In this document: piece after piece, positions 10,555-23,356 of the stretch
Position numbering within the stretch: the first letter of the stretch is position 1
Layout: each line of letters opens with the position of its first letter
Assembly: GCA_030762175.1 (NCBI GenBank)
Contig: CM060840.1
Coordinates: forward strand, 35,873,501-35,937,500
Direction: 5' to 3'
DNA from: Metallyticus violacea
Lineage: Eukaryota > Arthropoda > Insecta > Mantodea > Metallyticidae
DNA length: 64,000 nucleotides
Position numbers and translations under genes: made by a program
The notes under the pieces: model-generated
Databases searched by the model: none
Told to the model about the DNA's origin: nothing
What the model saw: the letters and a program-made list of their open reading frames with translations, nothing else

Positions 10555-11815
10555 TAATGATATGTACAGAGTTAGCTAAAAGCCCTGCACCACCTAAATA
10601 ATTTTCGAAGCGTGTGGTTCAGTGACATGAAACTTGGTACCTGGGGATAGCCATATACTGAAAAATTATACTATTGAATTTTTCTACTTCCGATTTATTT
10701 GAAAGTAAATAACTCTATTATTTTAAACGGAATATCGAATATATTTTTATATTTTCGAATATTGCTCATTAGTACACAAACTAGGTACTTCTGTATAAAT
10801 TTATTGTTGCTAAATAGAAAACAAAAAGTGTAGAGAATAATAAAATTCTCCTATTTTAACGAAACAAAGTTAGCTAGCTTAACGTCTGAATTCTGTGTTT
10901 AAGCTGGAAGCTCTCAGCCTGACAATATGACAGAGATTGTAGAAACCATTTAAGGAATGACTTAATAGGCTTTAGGAATGTCTTGCACCGCTTTCATTAT
11001 TTCGGATGTTTTAAAATGTTGGGTATTTCTTGATTTACTACTTACTTCAAATGCCCCACAAAGAGAAACCCAAAGGTGTCATATCTTGGAAGCTTACTGA
11101 CCACTCTATGTGATATTTTCTACAATACATTTTTTGGAAAACCTGGTATAAGTGCTGCGAATATTCTGTCCATGGTGAGCAGGAGTTCCATCTTGTTGGA
11201 AACAAACGTTTTCTCTGGGTAGCCCTGGTTGATTAAATGTGGGGGGAAAGGAATGGAATGGAATGGACTATACCACGTGATTTCGAAGAAACTCCAAATA
11301 TCTATTAGCGTTTACCGCTTCTAAAGAAGAAAAGACTAATGATATGATCACCATCAATACCAGCCTAAACATTTAAGTTTTTTTGGATATTGCGTGTGGC
11401 TTCCTCCATCCATTATGGATTTAGTTTGACTATTTTAATATCGATAGTAGTTGTGTCTGCTGACAAATCCATTCAGGCACAATGCGGCTTCTCTGAGAAT
11501 ACAATTTGTCTAAGAAAGACTGGATGGTTGTTAATGCACTCCATCATCAATTCAAAAAGCTGCTTTCTTCTATCGGGATCGTCCTCTGAAAGTTCCTGCA
11601 AAAGTTGAATATTATAATGATGTTGCTTGGCACTTTAAGGCTTTTCATAATGGAATTATTCTAACGGCAAATACAAAACATTTTGAATTTTCTTGCACAC
11701 ACGAAGGAGAACATCCCTTGAAATAATCTCATCAGCTGCAATTTTCGGGTGATCTGATCTTGGTAAGTCCTTTACGCTTCCAGTTAAATGTCTTTTGTTA
11801 TCACTGTATATACAG
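10555..11815 (-). pseudogene. Fossil Tc1/mariner-superfamily transposon, antisense
   Basis: Read on the minus strand, broken frames give the blocks of an insect Tc1/mariner-superfamily transposase in the right order. They are GSVKDLPRSDHPKIAADEI (about 11.76 kb), LLQELSEDDPDRRKQLFELM (about 11.58 kb), IVFSEKPHCA (about 11.5 kb), a region reading ATRNIQKNLNV then GIDGDHIISLFFF (about 11.3-11.4 kb), VCFQQDGTPAHHGQNIRS (11.2 kb; FQQDGxPAH catalytic block), and after a frameshift DMTPLGFSLWG (11.06 kb). The family's usual PDLTPLDFFLWG has lost its catalytic D (PLG). Several stops and frameshifts make it inactive. The left part (10.56-10.9 kb) looks like the element's 3' non-coding end. No matching inverted repeat is visible on the right, which seems truncated. 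Confidence 0.82.
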
Positions 11816-12076
11816 AAAGAAATTGTGATTCGGATATCTATTATTAAATAAATTCAGCGCCTGTCGATGAGATCTGTCTCCATAGACAGTCATAATTCAA
11901 ATTAGGATTCTTTACCTTTCGCTAAATATCAGATTATTTAACACACTAGATGTCAGATTGAATCCCTTAAATAATGTTTCTGTATTAATAAATATAATTT
12001 CATGGACATAAACAAAGGACATATGACAAAATAATATTAGCAAACTAAGTTTTTTTTATTATTTACTGCACTTTTT
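11816..12076. other. Short AT-rich gap
   Basis: Lies between the transposon fossil and SINE copy A2. No feature recognised. Confidence 0.5.
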
Positions 12077-12095
12077 GTTTTCTGACTGATTTATT

Positions 12096-12373
12096 TTTTT
12101 AATAGTGTTTGACGCCCGTTTTTACTACTGAGGTACCGCAGACGATGGACACTGATGATACATGAGCTGAAATGATATGTTGGGAAAGGGTTTTTTTAAA
12201 GGAAGGAAACGTTCCAGGTTTAAGTTTAGAGTACCTTCCGGGCATTTGCCATTTGTGAAGACTGAGGAAAACCTGGAAAAAATCTCGGTCAGGGAGGACG
12301 GTCCTGGCGGGATTCGAACCCCAGACCTTCCGCTCACGAGTCCGCGCCTTAACGACTTCGGCCACCCATGGCA
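12096..12373 (-). repeat. SINE family A, copy 2 (full length)
   Basis: Minus-strand family A SINE with head GGCCGAAGTCGTTAAGG, B box GGGTTCGAATCCCGCC, and the same body and end as the other copies. The flanks carry a similar but imperfect duplication: GTTTTCTGACTGATTTA at 12077-12093 against GTTTTCTTGATTTA at 12374-12387. This suggests an older insertion than copies A1, A3 and A5. Three overlapping open frames of 68-102 codons in this block are translations of the repeat and not genes. Confidence 0.92.
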
Positions 12374-12387
12374 GTTTTCTTGATTTA

Positions 12388-12621
12388 GCAACAACAAATT
12401 TGTACAAATATTTTTAGAAAAATTCTTAATGAAAATTATTCAAAAATACAAACAATATACTGGGCATTGCATTTAAAATAAGAGAGAGTTATCTCCCGTT
12501 AAACTGGGGGTATAAAAAGTCGTTTTCATGATTTTTGAGTTCTCAGTAAACAGCTATCGCCATACACGCAGTTTCATGTTACTAGAACAAATGCTTCAAA
12601 GTTATTTAGTGTTACGGGACT
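12388..12621. other. AT-rich gap between two SINEs
   Basis: Unique sequence, no feature recognised. Confidence 0.5.
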
Positions 12622-12634
12622 TTTAACTAATCCT

Positions 12635-12858
12635 TTTTTTTTTTTTGATTGATTTATTTATGGACGCTCTTTAACATCTCAGGTCATCAGCGTCCCATTC
12701 AACTCAGAGCGTGAAACGGCCGACAAATTTTGCTCAGAGGCCTCTCTTTCAGGCGGTCTTTTACGCCCGAAAAAATCCATCGGTCCTGGCTGGGTTCGAA
12801 CCCGCGTTCTTGGGTGTAGGAGGCAAGTATGGTAACCACTACACGACCAGGACCGACC
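12635..12858 (-). repeat. SINE family B, copy 1 (full length)
   Basis: Second SINE family, reverse orientation. The minus-strand head is GTCGTGTAGTGGTTACCATA, a good A box (TAGTGGTTA, as in Val/Asp-type tRNAs), followed by B box GGGTTCGAACCC. The body includes GGATTTTTTCGGGCG and GCAAAATTTGTCGGCCG, and the end is AATAAATCAATC plus an A run (T run on the plus strand at about 12635-12646). A 13 bp target-site duplication (TTTAACTAATCCT, 12622-12634 and 12859-12871) flanks it exactly. This copy lacks an internal segment of about 90 bp that copies B2 and B3 carry. Confidence 0.92.
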
Positions 12859-12871
12859 TTTAACTAATCCT

Positions 12872-13300
12872 GTATGTACAGCTTCATTATATGCCGTCAT
12901 TCCCGGGCATTAAACGTAAAGAATAGACATTTCCATTGCAAAAATACATGAATTTTTGTTGTCTTTTTCCTTAGAATACATTTAAGTACAGAATTGTATG
13001 TCTTAAAACTCTGTTCCACACAGTGCACAACCTGGATGATAACTTAACACTGTCGTTAAACGTTTTTTACTGAAAAGTCTAACATTTTTGCGCTCAGTTG
13101 AAAATAGTGAAGGAAGAGGGCTTAAGGAACATTTTATTTAAATTTAATGTTTCGCTAGAAACGGGAAAAGAGTTATTTTCTAAGCAAATGAAGAATTTTG
13201 AGCAATACACTTTATTTCACATGCAAGTTTAAAATCCAGATTTCAACAATATAACTCCTTGCTTACTATAAGAAACATCGTTAAAACGAGGGTTGACTAT
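12872..13300. other. AT-rich stretch without recognised gene
   Basis: No gene or repeat recognised. Confidence 0.5.
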
Positions 13301-13760
13301 TGCATTATATGTAGGCCGTCTCTTTCTCTCAGAAAATGAAGACAAACATGTTTGCTAGTCTGCTTCCGACTTGCAGTAGACGAATAGTTGTTGTGTACTG
13401 AACGTCGTTTGCCCGAATCGATGCTGACGATGCACGTAAGATATTGCCCTTTACTCCCGGTAATGACCATATCCTGAAGCTGGTTATAAGCTGGAGATTA
13501 CGTCAGTCATTAATATCTGTCTGCGTATACCTACTAGTGATGATTGATAGAAGCTCCGCGGAAACTGCATCAAATCAGACTCTATTATTTTCTAATTTTC
13601 CATTCAGTTGTATGCGCATGGTTTTATATTTATATCTCATCAGCACTCGAAACTGCTTTTGGAATTTATAAGCAGCAGAGAAGTTTAAAACCGAAATTTA
13701 AACATGTAGTTTACTCATACGCGTATAGAGTAGAAACAAGCATACTTTAAAACGAGTGAC
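13301..13760 (+). other. Slightly GC-richer patch with two overlapping open frames
   Basis: Two overlapping plus-strand frames of 75 and 68 codons (13444-13671 and 13544-13750) sit in sequence a little richer in GC than its flanks. Neither contains a domain I recognise, and the first is rich in Leu and aromatic residues, as expected from random translation of this composition. I do not call a gene. Confidence 0.1.
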
Positions 13761-16700
13761 GTAGTCATTATATTTACGAGTGTGAAACTCAAGAAGCCAA
13801 CTGAAGGTTTGAAAGTTTGCGATGATATAAAATACACTTCAAAGACACGTTAAAAAATAGAAAAGAAAATAATTTTAGTTTACAATCATTTTATGCACGA
13901 GGTTTATTCGTTTTATTATTGTAGGTACAGAATGAGGAAGGCTGTTATTGAAAATACTGTTAAAAGTTGTGTATCTATTGAGCCAGCGTTGAAGTGAAGT
14001 TAGGAACACAATTGGTTCTTTGCAATAATGCCAGTTCTGATCATATTCAAATAGTGTGTATATAAATTTTGTTACAAAATAAATATTCTGCTTATTTAAA
14101 TTCATTGCATTTGCTCAAATTTAAGGACGTGTCTGGAATGTCATAAAATAAAGATGATCAACGAATTAAGAATAAACTACAGTAAAAGGACGAAATTTGA
14201 AGTAGGCGATATGATGGCGGTTGGATATATTAAAACACTAGAGGACAAAACTTCATCTTTAAATCAAAAGCTGCATAAGAAAATTAAACTTATGCATATG
14301 TTCACACAAAATACGAGTATGTAAAATATAATTGCAACTGTGTTTAACATTAGGCAAACAATCATCGCAAAGCTTCGCAACATGATATTTGCAAGAGCAG
14401 TTGAAATTTGGTCTTGTCATACTAAATTTTGGCGACAGAGTAAAATTTAGCAACAATTACTAAACATGTATTGCAACTGGGGTGGTAACCCTCAACTATT
14501 AGATACCTGGAATAAGCGTTTGATAACGTTTTCTATATGAGCTTAATAAGGGTTAGATATTTTATCTACAACTTACTAGGATTTTGGAGCCGGAGTATAG
14601 TTTTTAAACATATTTAAAATTATGCTGACTATTTCAATTATATGACGTTATAATAAAATCGACCAATGATATGAAACAAAATGTCACCAATCAAAGTCCG
14701 ATATCGTAGTGAAAATATCGTAAATTTTTATCAAATTCCTTTATCACGGGAGGTGCATATGTCTTCTATCGGTGTAGCCAACTCTGTAACCCCATATAAT
14801 TCCTAAGTATCATACAGATAATCAAGAACATCACTCTGCAATAATAAATAAAGTGCGAAATTCTGCTTCCACATCTTCAACTACTAATTCCCAAATGTCC
14901 TTTGTAGCCAATGAAATTAAAGCCCCATTATTCAAATTAGATAACTTTTTTTTTCAATAATTGTAATATTTAACTAACTTAATGTATATTCATTCAAACA
15001 ATTGCATTTGAGTATTTAGACAGCCTAAAATAATTTTGTTAATTATGTATCATACCTGACTAATTAACCATAAATTTTAATGAACAAGTTGTTCAGATTG
15101 GTAAAATGTTATATCTGTTTTGTTTTCTCAGTTAGTAAATCGAATGGTAGCGATTGCAATAGTTGACTTTCCTTTATTTCAGTTTCATGGTTACTAAATA
15201 AGTAGGTATTCATAAGTAAGTATGGTATTTTATACAACTGTTAATATTCTTTGTATGAATTTCAAAAACGTATTACCTTTATTCTTATTCTATTCATGAA
15301 ATAGTCCTAAGCCAGTATTTGGCTCATCTCTATTGGCATTGCTGACAATCGTATGTTGCAAGATGATTAGGTTAAGTATTCATAATACAAATATACAATT
15401 ATTACAATATTGTAAATGTCAAGTTTAGGGGAATTATATGTACATGCTTTTTTGTTGTGAAATTGTCCAAATAAATATCACTCTAGGATCTGAGCTGTTC
15501 AAATAAATTCGGCAAACTCAGACTCTATTTTGATATTATTTGTAATAATATTATACTTGTCTTACTTTCAACATATATTTTTCCGATCTGGTATAGTTTT
15601 ACCTGAAAGGAGAGAAATGAATGAAAGTATAGCTATTAAGAACAATGAACGAGAATTGGTTTTGGAAACGTTTTTGGATCTGACTTGGAAAAGCTGCAAT
15701 TTAAGTTCAGAGCTGCGAGAACAAGTTAATGCGAAGCAGCAATACAGTTTTCTCCTCCATTTGTCTGCAGAAATTTGGACGCTAATGTTAAATTATTCTG
15801 CTAAATAGCTCATAACTTATACTTCGTTGTAAGACACAATGAAGCAGGAAAATGCCAATACCGTGATTGAATCGGAGGTCTGTTGCTTACCATCCCTAGC
15901 CCAAGTCATAATCAATAACGGCCTATCAGATTGTGCTTAACCTGGCCTCAGAAAATGCTTGAGAGTATCTCTTGAAGCCACTCGAGAGAAAGGTAAACAG
16001 ATTTTCTAGAACAAGTCTTGAGTGGCACTGTTATAGTTCAGTACTTTGACTTCTTTTATTTTCCTTTTATTTATTTATTTTTTTTATTCTTTTGGATGAT
16101 TTTCCACCACGGTCCATTCTTTCTTTTTATGTTCTTAAATCATCGGAGGTCCTTTTGCTACAGTAAGGTATATTGCGACTTCACATTTGCCTTAAAACCT
16201 GTTAAATGAATAGCCTGCTTCATAGTTCCCTTCTCTTCACCAGAGCTTTCTTCTATGGGATGGTTCGACATAAAAGACTGTATGATAAGAGAAGGATCTT
16301 AAACCTGTATAACCGATCATTTTTCAGTACTAATTTCGCCTTTTTATCTTTTCGTTATAGAACAGTAACTTTGCTTTGATTTCAGTGTTTCATGCCTTTG
16401 CAAGAAAATATGCATTTGTACAGTTAACATTTATATAAATTATTTATTAACTTTTTGACAATGTATACACTTTTACTGCCCTTCTCTGTATCCATTCACT
16501 TTCATTGTTTAAATTATAAGTATTTCACTTGATCCAAGTTGCATGTAGCACTTATTACTTGGGCGTAAAATAATTGAGTACATCTACACTTGCATGAGAC
16601 GCAGAAGAAAAAAGTTTCTCTGTTATCAACCAAACCATTCTTTTCCTCTCCCTCGTCAATCAGGGACGGATTTACGATCGCTGATCTTTTGGGAGCCCCT

Positions 16701-19487
16701 TGTTTTACGATTATGGACTATAATCAATTTCATCACTGTCTAATAACTTTGTTATTTTTCTATATCTCACAAACCAAATACTCTATTTTATTTGCTTGCA
16801 AACGTGGCAAATTTTACACCAACTTTCTCCTGGCTTTAACTGCAGCAAAAGTGTCTGCGATTTCACTATAATTAGCATTGCTCTCTATGTAGGATATTGA
16901 AAGAACAAGAGGTGAAATAAAATCATTAAAATTATATGCTTAAAATACGTTTTTCAGGCGAAGTTCGAAGTTTAAATAACATTTAACTAAAATATATTAG
17001 GTACCTAAAACTACTGTAATTACAGAGATGTTTGATGAACTAGAAAAATATGAAAAGAATCTCTTAAAGATGAAATCGGCAAACAGCTTTGAATATGAAG
17101 AAATAAAGATGTAATACGCCAGCAATTCATTTATTAGATCACCGTGGAAAGAGAAAAATAAATTTCTGCAGAAAACACTTAAGTAATGAATATTTTGTGA
17201 CAACATTTGTACATACAAAAACAAAATTGTCTATATTTTTCCTATTTGTCTATTTATAAATTAAATCAACTTTAATTAACATTAAACAACCTCGTTAATA
17301 CTTATTCCTTCACAACAGAAATTACTATTAAAAATTGCAATAAATAATCAGGAAAAGATTTCCCAAAACGAATTAATAAATTTTTTGTTTTTCTATTTAG
17401 GATTAAAAGTTTTTTTTAAATTAAAGGTATTATTAAGTATCAATCTACCCCTCTATTCAAGTTAGTTGTGCTCTAGTTTAGCGGCTTTAATCTTATTTAA
17501 CAATAGGCATCTCTTCTAACAACTATTTATTATATTGAATACGTGGTGAAAGAGGCAGAATAAAGCATGTACATTTGGTCTGGGGCTGCACACCGGCTTG
17601 GTCCAGATCTGCCAGGATGATCGGATATTATTCAGATCAGGTTGTACCACATTTCCTGCTCATATCCATAATACCTCCGCTCCTGATTGATTAGAATTTA
17701 AATGTGTAATAAATTGTCAACATTATCCTGTCTGTAAACTCCATTCAGTGGGGCACATAACTGGACGTTCAGTCATTTTACTAACATAGATCATGTCCAC
17801 ACACTGCAGAAAGGATAATAACTTGATATAAATAATTTACCCAGTTTAAATATTTTATGCATCATTTAATTTTAGAATTTTCAATTTAATAAATTTCTGT
17901 TTTATATTAACCGAGTTCAATTTAAAAAATGTAAATCAGAACATCAAACGTTAGAACAAGGGTTAGAAGCAAGAAAACTACTAAACTAAATAATTATGCT
18001 TTATTGAATATCATAATAGCTTAAGAAATACGCTCGATATTTGTTAGCAATACAGGTAGTGTTCGTTCAACCGATACTATACAGACTGGATATGGCAAAT
18101 ATCTTTCTACTCGTATCTGGCCAATAGATCTATGACTGAAAACTCAACGAGTGCTGTTTATGATCACATTTCAGGCTACAACTTCGCTCTCGGGAAAGTA
18201 TGCAGTGCTATAGGATCTTTTTAAGCTAGAACGTTTATTCTATCCAAAAGATTAGTGCGTGCTAAGTTGAGTGCATAACCTATATCTAATATCTAATCTA
18301 TGGCTAAGAAAATCAAAAGTATAGCACGTTGAAACCAGACGCTAGTAAAAGGAAAGAAAAAGAAAATTTAGTTTGTCCTGCTGCTAAGAGATGTTCACGA
18401 ATCCGAATAGGATTTTTGCTATAAAGTTTAAACCTTTATGGCTTTAGTGATATTGGAGATGAATGAAATACTTCACATTAAATAGCTTAATTATACATTC
18501 AAGTAAACGTTACCAAAATTTATAAAAGGGTGCCAGAAGGTCTGTTAGAAGTTAGTTGCAAATCTAAGTACTCGTAAAGAAACTACTGGGGTGCTCATCT
18601 CGAAATGTTATCTCAAACTTTACACATGGTTAGATATTGATAAAATATATGTAAGTGCAAAATATTAGTTGCTTACACAAATAAAAACACCATGAAATTA
18701 AAGATTGAACAAAAATGTTACGCAAATATCAGTAGTCCCTACCCAGTTACCCTACTCACAAACAGTGCTAATCAGCTGACTGTGCTTAGCTGGTAAATGC
18801 GAAGGAGGAGTGAGAAGGTAAAGCGGGTCCTGGAAGTCTTCAGCTATTGTCGCCAGTTTTCTAAAAGGAGCTTCCCAAGTAGCTTTTACACCCTTTTTAT
18901 TCATATGAGTAGTTAATATTTTATATTTACCCATATCCTGTCAATATCTAACAATATGCATAGTTGGACATAAGGTTTCCAGATGTGGTCCCTAGAGGCA
19001 CCAGCTTTGCAGCCGACCAATGAAAGCAATACACGTTAATGTTCTTAATGTCTGGCTCAGCTTATCATAGGAAATCGACGTTGTTTTAGTGTTAAACTTC
19101 TATCTTAAACCAAACCTATCATTGTTCAAATCATTTAGGGTACCACAGTTTCGTAAACAATAAACCAATCTTATTTATGACTCCATTTTACTGCTAACAT
19201 TAATATTCGAAGCGCCGAACCTGAAACCTTTGTTCTCAAATGTTAAAGTTTATTAATAAAAGTTATATATTTATATCGATAATCGCCATGATTTTTCTAC
19301 CAAGTAATATAGCAACCTTTCTTTAAATATTTTTAAGCTTACGTTGAAAAAGTACGTAGTACTTTCGCGAACGTTACTCAAAGAATCTATATTTTTAACA
19401 CATTGATAAAACTAGTAGTTCAATTCGTCATAGCTATTTATTAATATACGATCATTTTCCTCTGCTTCCACTGCTCCCGGTTTTTGA
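13761..19487. other. Long AT-rich stretch without recognised gene
   Basis: Nearly 6 kb with no feature I can support. Open frames of 60-93 codons occur on both strands (for example 15530-15808 and 16590-16871 plus, 13875-14105 and 16997-17224 minus). They are rich in Phe, Leu, Ile, Asn and Lys, as expected of chance frames, with no domains. I saw no SINE boxes, TE coding blocks or splice-flanked GC patches. It probably includes decayed repeats beyond recognition by eye. Confidence 0.5.
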
Positions 19488-19868
19488 ATGGGTCTCAGTA
19501 GTCTATTACTTCCACTACGTTACTCTTGTCTTTTTAAAGTTGGCTCAGAGCTGTTTTCCAGTCTGGTAAGTTATTGCACACACTTTACACGGAACTGTCA
19601 AAAGACATGCTTGATATATAGCCCGCGCAGTACATTCTTCATTTTCGAATTCACGACTGTATCTTTTGTATTCTGCGTTTATTCTGAGCGTCCTTTTCTC
19701 CCTCTATTTATCCTTGTTTTGCTAAGCAGTCTACTTATTTATAGAAGTTATGTGCCTACGTTGGGATCTGAAATCGAGCCCTGGGATGGTTGTTGGGAGT
19801 TTATATTCTACCGAAACTTCCTGGGGGATACATTTTATCTCCAGGGGAAATCAACCTTTAATATTTAA
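19488..19868 (+). other. Longest open frame in the window (126 codons), probably chance
   Basis: The frame is hydrophobic and pyrimidine-driven (many Leu, Phe, Ser), which reflects a T-rich strand. No known domain, no downstream polyadenylation context and no splice evidence were seen. Its last third overlaps a GC-richer patch that is better explained as a repeat. I list it because it is the longest frame, not because I believe it is a gene. Confidence 0.06.
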
Positions 19869-20010
19869 TAGCGGCATATCTGTTTCTGGTGAAGTTAGAG
19901 ATAGTGGGGGCTGGCTCTACTTCCAATATATCCCGGGAGTCCTAGACTCTCTCCACCTCTCTCCCTCTAGCCACCTGCTGCCTATTCCATGCACATCCGT
20001 ACATTATCAT
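19745..20010 (+). repeat. Possible unclassified SINE-like repeat
   Basis: A GC-richer block with symmetrical phrases (TTCCTGGGGGATAC, then ATCTCCAGGGG) and a weak B-box-like string (AATCGAGCCCTGG). It is followed by a pyrimidine-rich tail of CTCTC units at about 19948-19972. The architecture resembles an RNA polymerase III-type repeat, but there is no second copy here to confirm a family. Confidence 0.22.
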
Positions 20011-22010
20011 ACTTTAATAATCTTATGTATTTCATGTTGCTTTAATTAACATTTGCTTATAGCTAAATGTATTGCAGATTTCTGTTTCAGATCTTAAATT
20101 TTAATAAAGTTTCTATATCAGCAACACCATGAACCATCCAGATTTAGGTCGAATGTCTTGTTCGGATTCTTCTTCTTCTTCCTGTTGAATACTTTGAAGA
20201 CTTGCTAATGTTCATTCTCTATTTCCTTTTTATTTCGTTTATTATTTATGTTTGTCGTCCAATCTTCACAGCACAAATCAAAACTGATATAAAAGTTCCT
20301 TACATTTCAATTTCCTAATTTATTACAATATAGTAAAACCGAATCCTAATAGTCTTACACGCAATTTTTTACTAGAATTAGGTTATTTTTACATCTTTAT
20401 TTGCTAGGGTTGCAAGTGATGTCCTAGGTAACTGAAGTTATTATTTTATTACATGCTTTATTACTCCTTTCAACTTTATATTGCAAAGAACGTTGGATAT
20501 TTTCAGAAAAATGGGAACCAATGTTTTCTTAATTTCATAAAGTCCTGCAGCAACTTATCGTTCAAGGACAGTGCATCGTTTTAATGATTATATCTACCTT
20601 GAATTGTGAATTTATAACATCTACAATGCTCTGAGCCTTTCCTGCAAAATATTCCTTAAATTACTCGTATAATTATATTTTTCTAAATGAGATTCACAGC
20701 ACGTACCCGTTTGTATGTCCATTTACTGTGCTATATTTATTAGAAAATGTCCATAGAGAAAATGAAAAATACAATTTTGATCTAAACGTTTCATATTTAA
20801 TGAAATAAAAATTTTTAAAATTAATATTGTAGTTCACTGGATTATGTAAAGTGCCAAATATTAAAATCTAACAACCAAAGGAAAACAGAAATAAAAGATA
20901 GTATTCCAGTGTTACAACATTATGGTTGGCAGTGCGTTTCATCAACAATTAATGCTTAAAACAGGTCAATACAATTCGCAGTATCAAGTTTACTACACCT
21001 TTTGAGCGTGAAACTTTCGCAACCTATATACAAGTAGTTATAGTGTTTCTATGTGTATTTTCTTGTAATTTTGGTAACAAGTATACTTAGATGAGCTCAT
21101 AGTAAAACTGCAAGACATAAACCTTGGGTCTATTATTACTAATTTCAATTAGATATTTACCTTACAATGTTTATTTTCGTTGCATAATTTGACCTGAGTC
21201 ATTTTCTTCTTCTATTTCAAAACCCTGTTTTTATGGCACAACATGGTCTCTAAATGTTACACGCAATACTCTCAACTAAAGCCTGGCTCACAATTGATGC
21301 GAAATTAGAACGGTTTCTTCATCCTATCGGCAATGTATGCTCAATGTGCAAAGCTTAAGAAATAGCCCCTATTCTAATATGAGCTAATATGAATGCCTCT
21401 TAGCCCAAATGTCGATTTATCAATATCAAAATCTTGATTACTGACATTGTGTAGTTTATAAAAGCGGTCAATATACAAACTCTATTGGGTTAAGCAACCA
21501 GAAGCTGATTCTTAGATCTTTTAAATAAATTATGATGCTTGGAAAGCTGCAAACAATTTTTAACTATCAACTCGTACATAAGGCGTTTTGGGGTTATTTA
21601 TATCAGAAATTTTACTTATTTATACTGAGAAGGTAGGGGAAATAGATTTATAAAGATTAAAGAAAGAAATGTACATTAAAAGATAAAAAAAATTAAAATG
21701 TGGAACGCAGAAGGATCAAAGTAAAAGAAGTTTTTTCCCCCTTCTTTCTTCCTATTTCTGCTCAACTGCCTTTTGCGGCTAAGGGTACAAGGTATTACAG
21801 GAACGCTAGAAAAAAAAATAACAGAAGGACAAAAAGATAAGACAAAGGTGAAACACAAACAAAACAAAGACAAAACACTTGGAAAAGAGACAGTTGGCAA
21901 AAATAGAAGACATAGGGCATTACACTAACTTAGCAATGAAGTCACATTGTAGAAGTGGAAGGCTGAAGAAGGAAAAAAAAAGAAAACGATGAGTTGAAGT
22001 TAAAGGAGAG
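20011..22010. other. AT-rich stretch without recognised gene
   Basis: No supported feature. About 21650-22010 is purine-rich on the plus strand (many GAAG, AAAG and GGA units) and generates a Phe/Ser/Pro-rich minus-strand frame by composition alone. Confidence 0.5.
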
Positions 22011-22335
22011 GGGACAAGGAGTAATCCGCTTAGGGCAGTCCTTTCTCGTCCCAATGTCTTACTAGCCCCTTGTGCATTTTCAGTTTAGCTATAGGAAGAC
22101 AATTTCTTGTTCGTTTTAGTGGAATCCACGTGCATCCCACTACTGCTGTGTTTTCTTACAACTACCGGTCGAAGCCACTGGCCGGAGGGATACTACAGCA
22201 TCTCTCAGAATATCCTTCCCCTGCAATTACACCTCTGGAGACAAAGATAGAGTGCTATGTACCGAAGAGTGCTCACGAAAGGGACGGAAACATACTGCGT
22301 TATTGTTATAACATACGAACATCCACATAGCCAAA
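22011..22335 (+). other. GC-richer patch with an 86-codon frame, unidentified
   Basis: The frame at 22070-22330 has a balanced amino-acid composition, less skewed than chance frames nearby (GGILQHLSEYPSPAITP, then ETKIECYVPKS). TGTGCATTTTCAG just upstream of the frame (22071-22083) resembles a splice acceptor. I recognise no domain and see no clear donor, so it is no more than a candidate exon or repeat. Confidence 0.13.
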
Positions 22336-23277
22336 GGTATAATTTCATAGTGGCAAGGTGGAAGGGCCAGCTGAAGTTAGTTTACAGCATTTGTATGAAG
22401 TACAAGGTTGCCAAGTGTTCGGAGAGTGCTTCTTAAAACTCGTTCGCTCCACAGAAGCTTTAACAATAGCGAGTTACACACAAAATTGACGGGACTTGGG
22501 AGATAACGTGATACAAGTAGTTATTACAGACGTTCCTTATATGCATTTTCTTCTTGGTTCTCAGAAACACGTTCAAAAGTTGTAAAATATAATTGTTGAA
22601 TCACAAACAAACATAAAAGGCATTTACTAGCACTTTGTACACGTCAGAAGTTCATGACAAGTTTCAGATCAATCTGCAACGTATTCTTTTCAGGACCAAT
22701 AGGTAGTTAGTTTAAAAAATCTCCATCCAAGTTCTGTCTCAAAAGCGTTTATTTAAAGCACAAAACAAAATGCTGCACAAAGTATATTCACGATGCCGAA
22801 ACTTAAAATTTCGTACTTATAAAAGGATATAAGAATTAGTATAAGAGGTAACTCACTCTCAAAAGAACTGGTAAGAACACATCAATAGGATTCCCCCTTA
22901 CAGACCACCATTGCAAGGTTTTTTTATAAATGGAATTGAAAATGGGATATAGGACAACCGAGAAACTAGGTAGAAACATCAATTTAAAGAATAAAATACC
23001 TTTGGTGCGGAACGGGATAAATGCAATCCTTGGAAAGGCAGAAGAAGAAGATTATAAGCCATAACATGTTCTCAATTGTGAGTCTTTTCAATAACATTTA
23101 ATGCTGTAATTAATTTATGAGAAGATGGGAAACGTAGAAAGAACGCATATATGTGGTACTTTATCTTTAACTATATTAGCATAAAAAGGTATCAAACTAT
23201 TGCACATTACAAGGAGTAAAACAACCGCATGTGGTTAAAAAGCTTTGCCATATTATTCTAAAATACTAGCTTTTTAA
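22336..23277. other. AT-rich stretch without recognised gene
   Basis: No gene, repeat family or RNA signal recognised. Confidence 0.5.
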
Positions 23278-23356
23278 ACACACACACATTCACACACTCA
23301 TATGCGTATACACACACACGCGCGCGCGCATATATATAAGTTTTTTTTCCCCCCAT
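23278..23356. repeat. Compound CA/CG/TA microsatellite
   Basis: CA runs lead into TATGCGTATA, then (CA)n, (CG)n and (TA)n, followed by a T8C6 tract. From 23299 to 23338 the sequence is an unbroken 40-base alternation of pyrimidine and purine with a CG core. Confidence 0.95.

Noticed and set aside
12679..12900. 73-codon minus-strand frame
   Set aside because: It covers SINE family B copy 1 and follows the repeat sequence.
19488..19868. The longest open frame (126 codons) as a gene
   Set aside because: Hydrophobic, composition-driven sequence on a T-rich strand with no domain, and its end lies in a likely repeat.
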